33,157 nt of DNA from Candidatus Nitrosocosmicus sp. (GTDB taxonomy: Archaea > Thermoproteota > Nitrososphaeria > Nitrososphaerales > Nitrososphaeraceae): assembly GCA_025934495.1 (NCBI GenBank), contig JAICXY010000034.1, positions 1 to 33,157 of the forward strand. The letters are read 5' to 3'. Both the position numbers and the translations under genes were made by a program. A model generated the notes under the pieces. That model did not search any database. It saw only the letters and a list, made by a program, of their open reading frames with translations, and was not told the origin of the DNA. Below are positions 16,083 to 24,649 of the stretch, one piece after another. How positions within the stretch are numbered: position 1 is the stretch's first letter; each line of letters opens with the position of its first letter.

Positions 16083-17632
16083 TAGTTATCAACACCACCG
16101 AATTTCCAGTTATTTTTATTTGACCTAGTGAAATTTTTTGCCATATTTGTACCTGCGGGTTTATTAAAATAAGGATTATTGCTACTTTTTACATATTCTG
16201 AATATAGTAAAACAGCTGCCACACCAGGCAATACTTTTGTATTATCATTAAACTTATTTTTAAGTTCATTATTCATTTTATCAATTATTGAATATCGGTC
16301 AAGATAATCTGTGGACAAATCACCATTAATAAAATGATTTTCATTCATTATGGTTTTGTACAATGGAATAGTTGTATTTATTCCGTCAATTATAAATTCA
16401 TCCAATGCATTAATCATCCTTCTTCTAGATTCATCAAATGTAGAACCCCAGGTTATCAACTTGGCTACCAGGGAATCATAGAATCCAGATACCAAACAAC
16501 CCGGATATAAATACGTGTCAACTCGTACTCCAGGTCCAGACGGTAAATTACAATACGGTACTTTACCAACTGAAGGGGAAAAATCATAAAGAGGATCTTC
16601 AGCATTTATTCTACATTCAATAGCACATCCATTTAATTTCAAATCATCTTGTTCAAAGGTAATTTCATCTCCGTTTGCAATGGAGATCTGAGTTTTCACC
16701 AGATCCATACCTGTAACCAATTCAGTTACAGGATGTTCAACTTGAAGTCTAGAATTTATTTCAATAAAATAATAATTTCCTTGAGGATCGCATAAAAATT
16801 CAGCGGTTCCAGCATTTAAATAATCAACAGCTATTGCAGCTGTTTTTGCGATTTCTCCGACTTCTTTTCTTTTTTCTACCGTCATTATTGGAGATGGAGA
16901 CATTTCAATTAGTTTTTGGTGTCTTCTTTGAATTGAACATTCTCGTTCAAATAAATGTCTAGTATTACCAAAAGAGTCTCTAATTAGCTGAAATTCTATA
17001 TGCCTTATTTTTTCAAGGAATTTTTCAACAAAAAGAGCAGATTTGCCAAATGCGGCCTTTGATTCAGCAGAAGCCATCTCAAATTCTTGTCTTAACTGTT
17101 TCTCATTTGTAGCAAGTCTAATTCCTCTACCACCGCCACCAAATGCAGATTTCAATAAAACAGGATACTGTGCGTCTTTTGCAATTTCTACTGCTTCTTC
17201 CACATCTTCAACTACCCCATCACTACCTGGCACTGTAGGAACCCCGGCTTTCTTCATTACCTCTTTGCATTTCATTTTATCTCCGGTTAACTCCATAGCA
17301 TGGCTTTTTGGACCTATAAAAATAATGTTATTTTTTTCACACAATTCAACAAAAGTTTCATTTTCAGAAAGAAATCCATAACCAGGATGAATCGCATCAA
17401 CACCAGCAGATATTGCAATCTCCATAATTTTATTCATATTTAAATAACTTTTAGATGGAGATGCAGGCCCAACGTGATATGTTTCGTCAGCTCTTTTAAC
17501 ATGTAACGAACCTGTATCCTCATCTGAAAAAATGGATACAGACTTGATTCCCAGTTCCTTACAAGCTCTTATTACACGTAGAGCAATTTCGCCTCTATTT
17601 GCAATTAATATACTATTTATTCGTTTTGACAT
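16082..17632 (-). CDS. accC: Biotin carboxylase subunit of acetyl/propionyl-CoA carboxylase
   Basis: A 516-residue ATP-grasp enzyme that carboxylates the biotin of the carrier protein with bicarbonate and ATP. The N-terminal domain starts with ILIANRGEIALRVIRAC (8-24). The ATP-binding glycine loop is FGGGGRGIR (164-172). ERECSIQRRHQKLIE (229-243) and EINSRLQVEHPVTE (291-304) carry metal, bicarbonate and catalytic residues including R295-like Arg and E-x-N. The C-terminal carboxylase domain runs to about 450, followed by a longer, less conserved tail (450-516). It starts 15 nt after the carboxyltransferase gene and overlaps the carrier gene by one base. In thaumarchaea this enzyme works in the 3-hydroxypropionate/4-hydroxybutyrate cycle. 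Confidence 0.95.
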   Translation of the reverse strand: MSKRINSILIANRGEIALRVIRACKELGIKSVSIFSDEDTGSLHVKRADETYHVGPASPSKSYLNMNKIMEIAISAGVDAIHPGYGFLSENETFVELCEKNNIIFIGPKSHAMELTGDKMKCKEVMKKAGVPTVPGSDGVVEDVEEAVEIAKDAQYPVLLKSAFGGGGRGIRLATNEKQLRQEFEMASAESKAAFGKSALFVEKFLEKIRHIEFQLIRDSFGNTRHLFERECSIQRRHQKLIEMSPSPIMTVEKRKEVGEIAKTAAIAVDYLNAGTAEFLCDPQGNYYFIEINSRLQVEHPVTELVTGMDLVKTQISIANGDEITFEQDDLKLNGCAIECRINAEDPLYDFSPSVGKVPYCNLPSGPGVRVDTYLYPGCLVSGFYDSLVAKLITWGSTFDESRRRMINALDEFIIDGINTTIPLYKTIMNENHFINGDLSTDYLDRYSIIDKMNNELKNKFNDNTKVLPGVAAVLLYSEYVKSSNNPYFNKPAGTNMAKNFTRSNKNNWKFGGVDN

Positions 17633-17647
17633 TTACAAAACCTCTGT

Positions 17648-19192
17648 CTATAGATTTATGTTTCCATGTTTTTTCCATGGACGATGTTCTTTTTTGTTTG
17701 ATAATATATTCAACGCATTTATTATCATAGGACGAGTTTCCATTGGATCTATAACCGAGTCAATGGTACCTCTTTCTGCAGCAATGTATGGGTTTGCAAA
17801 TTTATTTCTATATTCTTTAGCAAGATTTTTCTTTATCTCAATTGCATCAGCTGAATTTTTAAGATTTTTTCTATGCATAATGGTAATTGCAGCTTCGGGC
17901 CCTAAAACTGCAATTTCGGCAGTAGGCCAAGCATAATTAATATCGGTTCCCAAATTCTTACTACCCATAGCGATGTAGGCACCACCATATGCTTTTCCTA
18001 TAATACAAGTTATCTTAGGAATTGTTGCCTCACAATAAGCAGACAACAACTTACTTCCATGTCTAATAATTCCATTGTGTTCCTGATCCGATCCAGGCAA
18101 ATATCCAGGAGTATCTACAAGAGTTATAATTGGAATATTAAACGAATCACAAAATCGAACAAATCTAGCTGCTTTGACAGAAGAATGAATATCTAAAGCA
18201 CCGGCTAAAAATAAAGGCTGGTTTGCGATTAAACCCACAGAACGCCCACCCATTCGAGCAAAGCCTACAACTATATTTTCTGCAAATAATTCATGGATTT
18301 CAAAAAATTTTCCACCATCTACCACTGATTTAATTATTTCTTTGATATCATAAGGATGATAGGGATTTTCCGGTAAAATATTGATGATATTTTGATCGAG
18401 TCTATTTAAATCATCATCATCAATATCAAAAATGGCTGGCTCCTCCCTATTATTTTGCGGTAAATATGATAACAATGTTTTAATTTTATCCATGCAATCA
18501 ATTTCGTCTTTGGCTACAAAGTGAGCTACGCCAGATTTTGTTGCATGTGTTTTTGCCCCACCCAATTCTTCGAATGTAACATCTTGACTTAGAACCTGTT
18601 TAACAACTTCAGGTCCTGTTACAAACATTTGACCCACATTTTCAACCATTATAACAAAATCAGTCATAGCAGGGGAATAAACTGCACCTCCCGCACATGG
18701 CCCGATACTCGCTGTTATTTGAGGTATAACGCCCGATGCAAGAGAATTTTTCAAAAATATATCGCCATAACCATCCAAACTGGATACGCCTTCTTGGATT
18801 CTGGCACCCCCTGAATCAAGAATACCAATAATTGGACACCCAACTTTCATTGCATGACTCATAACTTTGGAAACCTTTTTACCAGCCATTTCCCCTAATG
18901 ATCCGCCTAAAACAGTAAAATCATAAACATACACAAATACCTGCCTACCATTGACAGCACCAAAGCCAGTAATCATTCCATCACCATAAAATTTTTTTAA
19001 TTCTGGATCATCACTCCTATGTGTGACAAATTTATCTAATTCCACAAATGTGTTGGGATCAAATAAAAGGTTTAACCTTTCACGAGCAGTCAATTTTCCT
19101 TTAGAATGCTGAGAATCAATTTTATCTTCACCTCCACCAGCTTCAGCATTTATTTTACGTTCATAAAATTGTTTTAGTTTCTCCTCATGCAT
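17648..19192 (-). CDS. pccB: Carboxyltransferase subunit of acetyl/propionyl-CoA carboxylase
   Basis: A 514-residue carboxyltransferase of the propionyl-CoA carboxylase beta type, transferring CO2 from carboxybiotin to acyl-CoA. Both crotonase-like halves are present. The first oxyanion hole is SIGPCAGGAVYSPA (162-175), with LDSGGARIQEG (125-135) before it. The second is GKAYGGAYIAMGSKN (399-413), followed by AWPTAEIAVLGPE (421-433). The residue after AYGGAY is Ile407, whereas propionyl-specific enzymes usually have Asp; Ile is associated with acceptance of acetyl-CoA, which fits a bifunctional enzyme making malonyl-CoA and methylmalonyl-CoA. It is the first gene of a three-gene operon, with a TATA box 27-36 nt before the ATG, so probably leaderless. 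Confidence 0.95.
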   Translation of the reverse strand: MHEEKLKQFYERKINAEAGGGEDKIDSQHSKGKLTARERLNLLFDPNTFVELDKFVTHRSDDPELKKFYGDGMITGFGAVNGRQVFVYVYDFTVLGGSLGEMAGKKVSKVMSHAMKVGCPIIGILDSGGARIQEGVSSLDGYGDIFLKNSLASGVIPQITASIGPCAGGAVYSPAMTDFVIMVENVGQMFVTGPEVVKQVLSQDVTFEELGGAKTHATKSGVAHFVAKDEIDCMDKIKTLLSYLPQNNREEPAIFDIDDDDLNRLDQNIINILPENPYHPYDIKEIIKSVVDGGKFFEIHELFAENIVVGFARMGGRSVGLIANQPLFLAGALDIHSSVKAARFVRFCDSFNIPIITLVDTPGYLPGSDQEHNGIIRHGSKLLSAYCEATIPKITCIIGKAYGGAYIAMGSKNLGTDINYAWPTAEIAVLGPEAAITIMHRKNLKNSADAIEIKKNLAKEYRNKFANPYIAAERGTIDSVIDPMETRPMIINALNILSNKKEHRPWKKHGNINL

Positions 19193-19218
19193 ATATTATG
19201 TTTTTAATCCCGGATATT

Positions 19219-19228
19219 ATTTAATATA
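19219..19228 (-). promoter_or_regulatory. TATA box of carboxylase operon
   Basis: Minus-strand TATATTAAAT, 27-36 nt before the start codon of the carboxyltransferase gene. Confidence 0.5.
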
Positions 19229-19283
19229 GACTTTGCGATGATCTTGATTAATCACAAGAAAAAAAACGAGGCTTTTTATTTCT

Positions 19284-19517
19284 TTATAGCTTTTCATGTA
19301 CTTCACGTAAACCATCTCGACCACCTTGTGCACGTCTAAAATAATTCATACCATAATTATAATTATCATATAATGATTCTAAGGACTCTATTTCCATTTT
19401 TAGAAAATCGATTTCGGTTTTAGAAGATTTATCAGTGTTTTGCAGTTCTTGCAATTTACGGAATTTTTCTGCCAAGTTTTTACTAACTGCATATTCATAT
19501 TCGCTTGACAATAACAT
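19284..19517 (-). CDS. Small coiled-coil hypothetical protein
   Basis: A 77-residue, highly charged, helical protein. Residues about 8-55 (SKNLAEKFRKLQELQ, then KTEIDFLKMEIESLESLYDNY) have heptad-like spacing and predict a short coiled coil; the end NYFRRAQGGRDGLREVHEKL is Gly/Arg-rich. No catalytic motif, signal peptide or membrane segment. It lies between the Cys-cluster protein gene and the carboxylase operon in the same direction, about 75 nt from each. Probably a conserved thaumarchaeal protein of unknown function; I cannot name a family. Confidence 0.65.
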   Translation of the reverse strand: MLLSSEYEYAVSKNLAEKFRKLQELQNTDKSSKTEIDFLKMEIESLESLYDNYNYGMNYFRRAQGGRDGLREVHEKL

Positions 19518-19592
19518 ATTTTAAAATTTCCCATGGCATTTTAATCTTTTGATCCCATTGGAATTAAAGGAAAAGAAACAGGCAGAAAAGTT

Positions 19593-20114
19593 TCAAAATT
19601 GAGTCAAAAATTTTTTTTTATAATTTTCTATTACAGTATCATTAAAATTTTCAAGACAATCATAGCAATAGAAAACACTGGAGTTATTATTATATTTTTT
19701 TGCCAGATTTGATAGAGACATAATAAGATTGTTATTGAAATCTACATATTTATCACATATATAACATTTTATCTTCTTCTCTCCTTTTTTGATAACACTA
19801 TTACCACCAACATTACTAACAACATCAGCATCAACAGATTGCGTATTACCATCATACAAGTTTACAGACTTACTACTGTTCTTTCCATCAATATGTCTCC
19901 TACTACCACCTCCACCACCATTTAGTTCTTTTATATCAGAAGACGGTAAAAACAAAGAATTATAACACGATTCATGTAAAATAGATTTAGAATTTCTAGA
20001 CCAATATCCATAATCTCCAGAATTTATTCTTTTCTTACAATCTATACAAGTACCACTAAACTTTATAGATATCTTTATCCAATCATTAATTGACAAAATA
20101 TTCTCTTTATTCAC
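19593..20114 (-). CDS. Hypothetical protein with two zinc-binding Cys/His clusters
   Basis: A 173-residue protein from a GTG start. The N-terminal module has C23-x2-C26 and H47-x2-C50, spaced as in a treble-clef or zinc-ribbon finger with an intervening DYGYWSRNSKS turn. A low-complexity linker (65-110, five Gly in a row followed by Ser/Asn-rich sequence) leads to a second module with C117-x2-C120 and C150-x2-C153. Two separated zinc fingers on a flexible linker suggest nucleic-acid or protein binding. It lies about 70 nt downstream of rfcL in the same direction with a T-rich, TATA-like element (about 20144-20151) before it, so it may have its own promoter. Family not recognised. Confidence 0.65.
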   Translation of the reverse strand: MNKENILSINDWIKISIKFSGTCIDCKKRINSGDYGYWSRNSKSILHESCYNSLFLPSSDIKELNGGGGGSRRHIDGKNSSKSVNLYDGNTQSVDADVVSNVGGNSVIKKGEKKIKCYICDKYVDFNNNLIMSLSNLAKKYNNNSSVFYCYDCLENFNDTVIENYKKKFLTQF

Positions 20115-20185
20115 CTGGATACAAAATTCATAGAAACAGAAAAGATAAAAATATTACTTAATTCGAGATAGCAGGGACAAAATTA

Positions 20186-21415
20186 CTATTTTTTGTTTAG
20201 TCGCTCCTGCTCTTTTAGAATTATCTCATTTAATTTAGCATCTTCAGCAGTATTAAAAAAAAGAATAGTATGCATACCTTTTAAAATAGTTAACAAAGGA
20301 AAAAAATAAAACATTCCAAAATCACTTGAATTTGTATGAAAAATCTTTGATAAAAGTTTACCAACCATTCGTGTAGATTGACCTCTAATAAATATCGATC
20401 CTATCAAAGGAAATGGGATATTATATTGACTATATTTTATAGGTAGTCCTCGTGTAATATCAAATAATTTTGAAATTAGCATATCATTAGCGTATCTCAA
20501 TAAATGCCAGTCTCGATTTTTATAAATTTTATTGACATATAAATCAAATTGAGAAAGTGCATCCAGTACTTTTGCAATATCAACAAGTGATATTTTTTTT
20601 TCATTAGCAACAATACTAGAAAATAATGCATATACTATATCCCTCATTCGTTCCTCAGGAGTAGAACCAAATTTAGGAGATAAATACAATATATCAGATT
20701 GAATCAAAACCCTTTTTAACTGAGAAACAGTGTCTGCGGAAAAAAACAAATTAACGCAGTCCTCTACAGATAAAACTTTAGAATTATTTTGTAAAGATTC
20801 ATAATCTCCCTGTAATTTAGATTGGACAAGATTTAACAAAGATCGGATATCGCCATTACTTTTTTCAATCAACACTAATTTTTGATCCAATTCCAAAGAT
20901 ATACCTTCAACCGTAAGAAGATTTTGCAATAAAAGGTAACTAGAAAAAGGAGAAAGCGGATAAAATTCTATCATTTTGCTATTTTTTATAATCTCTTTTA
21001 TCCTAGAGTTTTTTGAATTTGCAGCCATAATAATAGGTATGTTAGAGTTCTTCAGGGTAGAGATCAAAAAATTTAATCCTCCAGAATCATCTCTTCCAGA
21101 TATTCCATCTACTTCATCCAAAAACAACAATAGTTTCTTCCCTAAAATACTGTTGTTACTTAATAAAGGATTTATTATTGATTCCAAATTTGATTTATTT
21201 CGAAAATCACTCGCATTTAATTCAACAAGATCATAATTAAAAAAACTAGCCAATGATGTAACAAAAGATGTTTTACCAGTACCTGGGGGTCCTATAATTA
21301 TAAGAGGTTTCGTTCCCTTTATCCAGTTTTTGATCCATCTAAGAACATCCGACCTAGACTGTTCATTGCCAATAAATTGCTCTATATTTTTAAACCGATA
21401 TTTCTCAGACCACAT
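20186..21415 (-). CDS. rfcL: Replication factor C large subunit
   Basis: A 409-residue AAA+ clamp-loader subunit that, with four small RFC subunits, opens PCNA and loads it on primed DNA. MWSEKYRFKNIEQFIGN is the typical start. Walker A is GPPGTGKT (42-49), Walker B LLLFLDEVDG (95-104), sensor 1 around AANS (131-134), and GDIRSLLN (about 199-206) is the sensor 2 region. The large subunit is distinguished from the small by the W-x-EKY start, FRNKSNLES and the absent SRC arginine-finger motif. It is on the short side for archaeal RFC-L, and I see no clear PCNA-binding (PIP) box in the last residues (KLNEIILKEQERLNKK). It starts 6 nt after the stop of the unidentified 384-aa gene, so the two are co-transcribed. 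Confidence 0.92.
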   Translation of the reverse strand: MWSEKYRFKNIEQFIGNEQSRSDVLRWIKNWIKGTKPLIIIGPPGTGKTSFVTSLASFFNYDLVELNASDFRNKSNLESIINPLLSNNSILGKKLLLFLDEVDGISGRDDSGGLNFLISTLKNSNIPIIMAANSKNSRIKEIIKNSKMIEFYPLSPFSSYLLLQNLLTVEGISLELDQKLVLIEKSNGDIRSLLNLVQSKLQGDYESLQNNSKVLSVEDCVNLFFSADTVSQLKRVLIQSDILYLSPKFGSTPEERMRDIVYALFSSIVANEKKISLVDIAKVLDALSQFDLYVNKIYKNRDWHLLRYANDMLISKLFDITRGLPIKYSQYNIPFPLIGSIFIRGQSTRMVGKLLSKIFHTNSSDFGMFYFFPLLTILKGMHTILFFNTAEDAKLNEIILKEQERLNKK

Positions 21416-21421
21416 AATAAT

Positions 21422-22576
21422 TTAATCCACAGATTTATGATTTAATATTTTCTTATCAATATCTTTTTGAAATTTGGTTAAAAGATCCATTCGATTAGAT
21501 ACAAGATCATGATACCAAAATTCATTATAATGACCTACAGTTAAAAATAAAAAACTTAGGAAAGGTTTAATTTCAAATTCATCATCAAGCATATTTAGAG
21601 CTGAATTAGCTTCAGAAAGATAAGAATAGCTTTTTTCAAGAGTCAATTTAAAACCCTTTTTAACACTTCCAGTAGTAATAGAATAAAATAAAGGCCAAGA
21701 AGGAGATTTAATACCATTGGTAACAATGGCATCCTGAATTTCATTGCCACATCCAACACATTCTGCAGCTTTTGCCATACCAATATAGTAGATTTCTGAA
21801 AGTGGTTTTTGATTTAGACTCATATTTTTTCCAGCGGTACCCAGTATTGCCCGGTATTTTTTATAACTTTGATCTAGATTCTCATATGTCAAATCCCTGA
21901 TACCAACTTTCATTTCATAATCAAATTGTTGTCCATCTAATGCAGATCTAAAGCCATTTTCAAATTCACGATATATATCATTTCCTGCATTTGAAATTTT
22001 TTGTTTTGCTAAAAGTAAAATATAAGGGTTCAAAAACTTATACTCATCAAGATAGTTTATATCTTCATCTTTATCAATAATCCTATCCATAGGTTCGCTT
22101 AGATCTATTGCAATTAGATGTCCATCAATAACATCAAGACGTTTTTTAAGAAGTTCTTGGTCCTTTTTAAAAGATACATAGCCATCATATAAAGCATAAA
22201 ATACCGGAAATGTCATTTTTACAAAGTTAGAATTCAGTATTCTTCTTATTCGATCAAATAGATTATTATCTATCATTAATTTTTTTTTAATAATATCAAA
22301 ATCTTTGGCTTCTAGTCTAAGATCTTGCGAACCTCCTATTTCTTTAATAAATTCTTCATGGGTTACAAGTGGTAAAGAATCGGATTTGATTACATTATAT
22401 AAATCAGTTTGAAAACGAGATACAAAATCATCATACTCTTTTTTTGATAGATCAACGTATTTTTTAAATTGAAGATATCCTTTATCATTAATAATTCCTT
22501 TTTTTAGAATTTTCCTGCCGGATGATGTTTTTAATAGATTATTCTTTTTAAATATAAAATCATCTTTACCACTCAT
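21422..22576 (-). CDS. Conserved-looking hypothetical protein upstream of rfcL
   Basis: A 384-residue soluble protein without a family I recognise. It is largely helical and charged, with one C-x2-C (ECVGCGNE, about 274-281) that is not part of an obvious finger. Notable segments are FLNPYILLLAKQKIS (about 181-195), a Tyr/Lys-rich helix around 235-255, and the C-terminal SFLFLTVGHYNEFWYHDLVS (about 343-362), rich in aromatic and His residues. No signal peptide or membrane helix. ATG start with a TATA box 27-34 nt upstream. It is the first gene of a two-gene operon with rfcL (6-nt gap), hinting at a role linked to DNA replication or repair. Codon use is like its neighbours, so no sign of recent transfer. 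Confidence 0.75.
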   Translation of the reverse strand: MSGKDDFIFKKNNLLKTSSGRKILKKGIINDKGYLQFKKYVDLSKKEYDDFVSRFQTDLYNVIKSDSLPLVTHEEFIKEIGGSQDLRLEAKDFDIIKKKLMIDNNLFDRIRRILNSNFVKMTFPVFYALYDGYVSFKKDQELLKKRLDVIDGHLIAIDLSEPMDRIIDKDEDINYLDEYKFLNPYILLLAKQKISNAGNDIYREFENGFRSALDGQQFDYEMKVGIRDLTYENLDQSYKKYRAILGTAGKNMSLNQKPLSEIYYIGMAKAAECVGCGNEIQDAIVTNGIKSPSWPLFYSITTGSVKKGFKLTLEKSYSYLSEANSALNMLDDEFEIKPFLSFLFLTVGHYNEFWYHDLVSNRMDLLTKFQKDIDKKILNHKSVD

Positions 22577-22602
22577 AAAAAACCCTCTACAAAGAAAAAC
22601 AA

Positions 22603-22612
22603 GAATATAAAA
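22603..22612 (-). promoter_or_regulatory. TATA box of the hypothetical-rfcL operon / T-rich end of the rps7 unit
   Basis: Minus-strand TTTTATATTC-like element 27-36 nt before the ATG at 22576. The T-rich stretch just upstream (to about 22622) probably also terminates the nusA-rps12-rps7 transcript. Confidence 0.45.
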
Positions 22613-22633
22613 AAATAAAAACTTATTTATCTA

Positions 22634-23242
22634 TTATCTAGAGGACATGGCAATTCTCTCTTGCTCATTTTTCTTTTTAATTGCATAGCTATTCATATCA
22701 CTATTAGATGCTAAGATTATTTCTTTAGCCAAAACCTCTTCCATTGATTGAGGATTAGAATAAGATGAAATCCTTACACCCTCAGCTATAAATCTCAAAG
22801 CAAGGTCCACTCGTCGTAATGGAGACACATCAACAGAAACGTGATATACTACACCACCATAAACAATACGGGTAGTATCTTCATTTGGAGCAGTATTTTC
22901 TATTGCGCGTATTAATAGCTCTACAGGATTTTTACCAGTCTCCAAATAAATAATCTCAAGAGCAGTTTTAACAACGTTAATAACTCGAGCTTTTTTTCCT
23001 CCCATCCTACCAGTATTTTTAGCATACCTTTTACCAAAATGCATTAATTTATTTGCCAAACGTTCTATGATATGGACTTCAGATTTTTTTAAACGCTGGT
23101 GTTCGTGTCTACCAAAAGTTATTGGAATAGTCATAAAAGGTTGTATTAGAATAACATTTTTTAGGCCTATATCTTCTATAGATATTTCGCTTGTATCCCA
23201 TTTATTAAACAATAACATATTGATTTGTTCTTTTCCACTCAT
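22634..23242 (-). CDS. rps7: 30S ribosomal protein S7
   Basis: A 202-residue S7, the primary assembly protein of the 30S head that contacts mRNA at the E site. The archaeal form is evident from the extended N-terminus (1-45) and KSEVHIIERLANKLMHFGKRYAKNTGRMGGKK (starts about 53), NPVELLIRAIENTAPNEDTTRI (about 104-125), and the VYHVSVDVSPLRRVDLALRFI segment (about 131-151). The C-terminal SYAIKKKNEQERIAMSSR is the usual basic tail. It follows rps12 with 2 nt between stop and ATG, a tightly coupled pair. In many archaea EF-2 follows; here the next gene is the unidentified 384-aa protein under its own promoter. Confidence 0.97.
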   Translation of the reverse strand: MSGKEQINMLLFNKWDTSEISIEDIGLKNVILIQPFMTIPITFGRHEHQRLKKSEVHIIERLANKLMHFGKRYAKNTGRMGGKKARVINVVKTALEIIYLETGKNPVELLIRAIENTAPNEDTTRIVYGGVVYHVSVDVSPLRRVDLALRFIAEGVRISSYSNPQSMEEVLAKEIILASNSDMNSYAIKKKNEQERIAMSSR

Positions 23243-23244
23243 TT

Positions 23245-23682
23245 TTATCGCCTCGGTTTTTCCTTTTTACCTAAAACTAGCTGGTTAAGTGAAACACCAT
23301 TTACTTTGAAAACTTGCCACCTTACTCCAGGTATATCACCCATAGCACCACCCATTGAACCACCTATACCTTCCAAAATTACTTCATCATGCTCATCAAC
23401 AAAATTTAATGCACCGTCTCTAGGAAGAAAAGCTGTAATAGATTTACCATTTTTAATTAATTGAACTCGAACACATTTTCTTACTGCGGAATTAGGCTGT
23501 TTTGATTCTATACCCACTTTTTCTAAAACAATACCTCTTGCTTGAGGAGCACCCTCTAATGGATTAGCTTTTTTATCAAGCATCAACATTCTTCTTTTAT
23601 AATACTTGTTTGACCATCTTTGACGTTTTCTTTTTGATTTTAGAACTCTACCTGAAAATAATCCTAATGGAGATTTACTCAA
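23245..23682 (-). CDS. rps12: 30S ribosomal protein S12
   Basis: S12 lines the decoding centre and controls translational fidelity. [18 protein letters not shown] (64-81) and [18 protein letters not shown] (85-102) are the universally conserved stretches; [12 protein letters not shown] (112-123) and the basic end KKEKPRR are archaeal. The open frame begins GTG TTG AGT; aligning with thaumarchaeal S12 proteins, which start M-x-KSPLGLF, favours the TTG at 23682 over the GTG three bases upstream at 23685. Placed 4-7 nt after nusA and 2 nt before rps7, so all three are one transcription unit. Confidence 0.97.
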   Translation of the reverse strand: MSKSPLGLFSGRVLKSKRKRQRWSNKYYKRRMLMLDKKANPLEGAPQARGIVLEKVGIESKQPNSAVRKCVRVQLIKNGKSITAFLPRDGALNFVDEHDEVILEGIGGSMGGAMGDIPGVRWQVFKVNGVSLNQLVLGKKEKPRR

Positions 23683-23688
23683 CACAAA

Positions 23689-24159
23689 TCACATATTCTC
23701 GCTTTTAATTAATTGTTCCGGACTTAAGATTAAAACATTAGTTATATTAAAATACCTTTTTGCAAGGATTCTAGCTTTATCAACATTTCTCCCATCCTTT
23801 CCAACTATAATCCCTTTTTTCTTCATATCCACCACTACAATTGCAGTCTTTGTACCATCGATTCTCTCACTAATTTTTACATCTTGAATCATATCAGAAT
23901 TAAATACATTTTTAATAAAATTAATAGGATTTTCAGAATATTCAACTAATTCAATTTTTTTTGTTATAGCATTTTGTAATTGTTTAATATTAGAACCACC
24001 TTTCCCTATGGCCATTCCCATTTGACCCCTATGTACAACAAAAATAACTCTATCCATTTTCTCATCAATTATACAATCTCTAGATACTGCAGTTGTAATT
24101 GTCTGAAATAAAGAGAGATAACTGAATTCATCAGGAGTTAACTTAATTTTTTCGCTCAA
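23689..24159 (-). CDS. nusA: NusA-like transcription factor with two KH domains
   Basis: A small archaeal NusA relative (about 156 residues) lacking the bacterial N-terminal and S1 domains and consisting of two KH RNA-binding domains. The GxxG loops are AIGKGGSNI and IVGKDGRNV, each inside a typical KH context (VVHRGQMGMAIGKGGSNIKQL; VDMKKKGIIVGKDGRNVDKA, both cited in part). It is thought to act in transcription elongation or rRNA processing and is regularly found in archaeal rpo-rps12 clusters. The frame opens at GTG 24168, but homologues begin MSE-x-IKLT, pointing to the TTG at 24159. A TATA box at 24198-24208 suggests this gene starts a new transcript separate from rpo-rpl30e. Confidence 0.93.
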   Translation of the reverse strand: MSEKIKLTPDEFSYLSLFQTITTAVSRDCIIDEKMDRVIFVVHRGQMGMAIGKGGSNIKQLQNAITKKIELVEYSENPINFIKNVFNSDMIQDVKISERIDGTKTAIVVVDMKKKGIIVGKDGRNVDKARILAKRYFNITNVLILSPEQLIKSENM

Positions 24160-24197
24160 TACACCCACACCTAATATAACACAAAAATAACTTTTTC

Positions 24198-24208
24198 AAA
24201 TATAAATA
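24198..24208 (-). promoter_or_regulatory. TATA box of nusA-rps12-rps7 unit
   Basis: Minus-strand ATTTATATTTG about 30-40 nt before the candidate GTG/TTG starts of nusA, within a 160-nt gap after rpl30e. Confidence 0.45.
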
Positions 24209-24327
24209 ATTCTCTTTTACTAGGCCCAATTTAAGTCTATTTTTCTAAAAACTAGAAATAATTAATTAAAAAACTACAATAATATGTCAAAATATATAAT
24301 AGAGAAAAATTGAATTGGGTAATAAAA

Positions 24328-24642
24328 TTAAATGTTCTCTTTATTGGTTAATATACTGTTTACTTCGTCTTCAGAGACATTTTTTAAGGATACAATGCTT
24401 GTCCTATATGACAAGCTACATAGACGACCAAGCTGTACGGAATTTCCATGATATTGATATAGCGGAATTTTACCTTCCTCTGACATTTTTTTAACCTTAT
24501 CCAACGTAGGTATAGGTAAAGAGCCGGATGTCAGTATAAGACTTGTTCCTTTTATAGATTGCAATACTTCTTTGGAACCTGTTTTCAGTTTTTTATTTGT
24601 TCCTGCATCTTTAAGTATTTTTTTTAATTTTTTTTCATTCAT
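24328..24642 (-). CDS. rpl30e: 50S ribosomal protein L30e
   Basis: A 104-residue L7Ae-superfamily ribosomal protein of the large subunit, a kink-turn RNA-binding fold. TNKKLKTGSKEVLQSIKGTSLIL is the conserved start (cited in part: LKTGSKEVLQSIKG), followed by PLYQYHGNSVQLGRLCS, the segment that contacts RNA in this family, and a final VSEDEVNSIL helix. The frame is open from a GTG at 24663 inside the end of rpoA, but homologues start near MNEKKLKKIL, so the ATG at 24642, 7 nt after the rpoA stop, is preferred. Its position after rpoA is conserved in archaea. Confidence 0.93.
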   Translation of the reverse strand: MNEKKLKKILKDAGTNKKLKTGSKEVLQSIKGTSLILTSGSLPIPTLDKVKKMSEEGKIPLYQYHGNSVQLGRLCSLSYRTSIVSLKNVSEDEVNSILTNKENI

Positions 24643-24649
24643 ATACCTT

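Noticed and set aside
16082-17936. Plus-strand ORFs opposite the carboxylase genes
   Set aside because: They are antisense shadows of strongly conserved minus-strand genes.
24223-24319. CCCAATT / AATTGGG inverted repeat between rpl30e and nusA
   Set aside because: Seven-bp arms about 80 nt apart in AT-rich sequence; too weak to call a structure.
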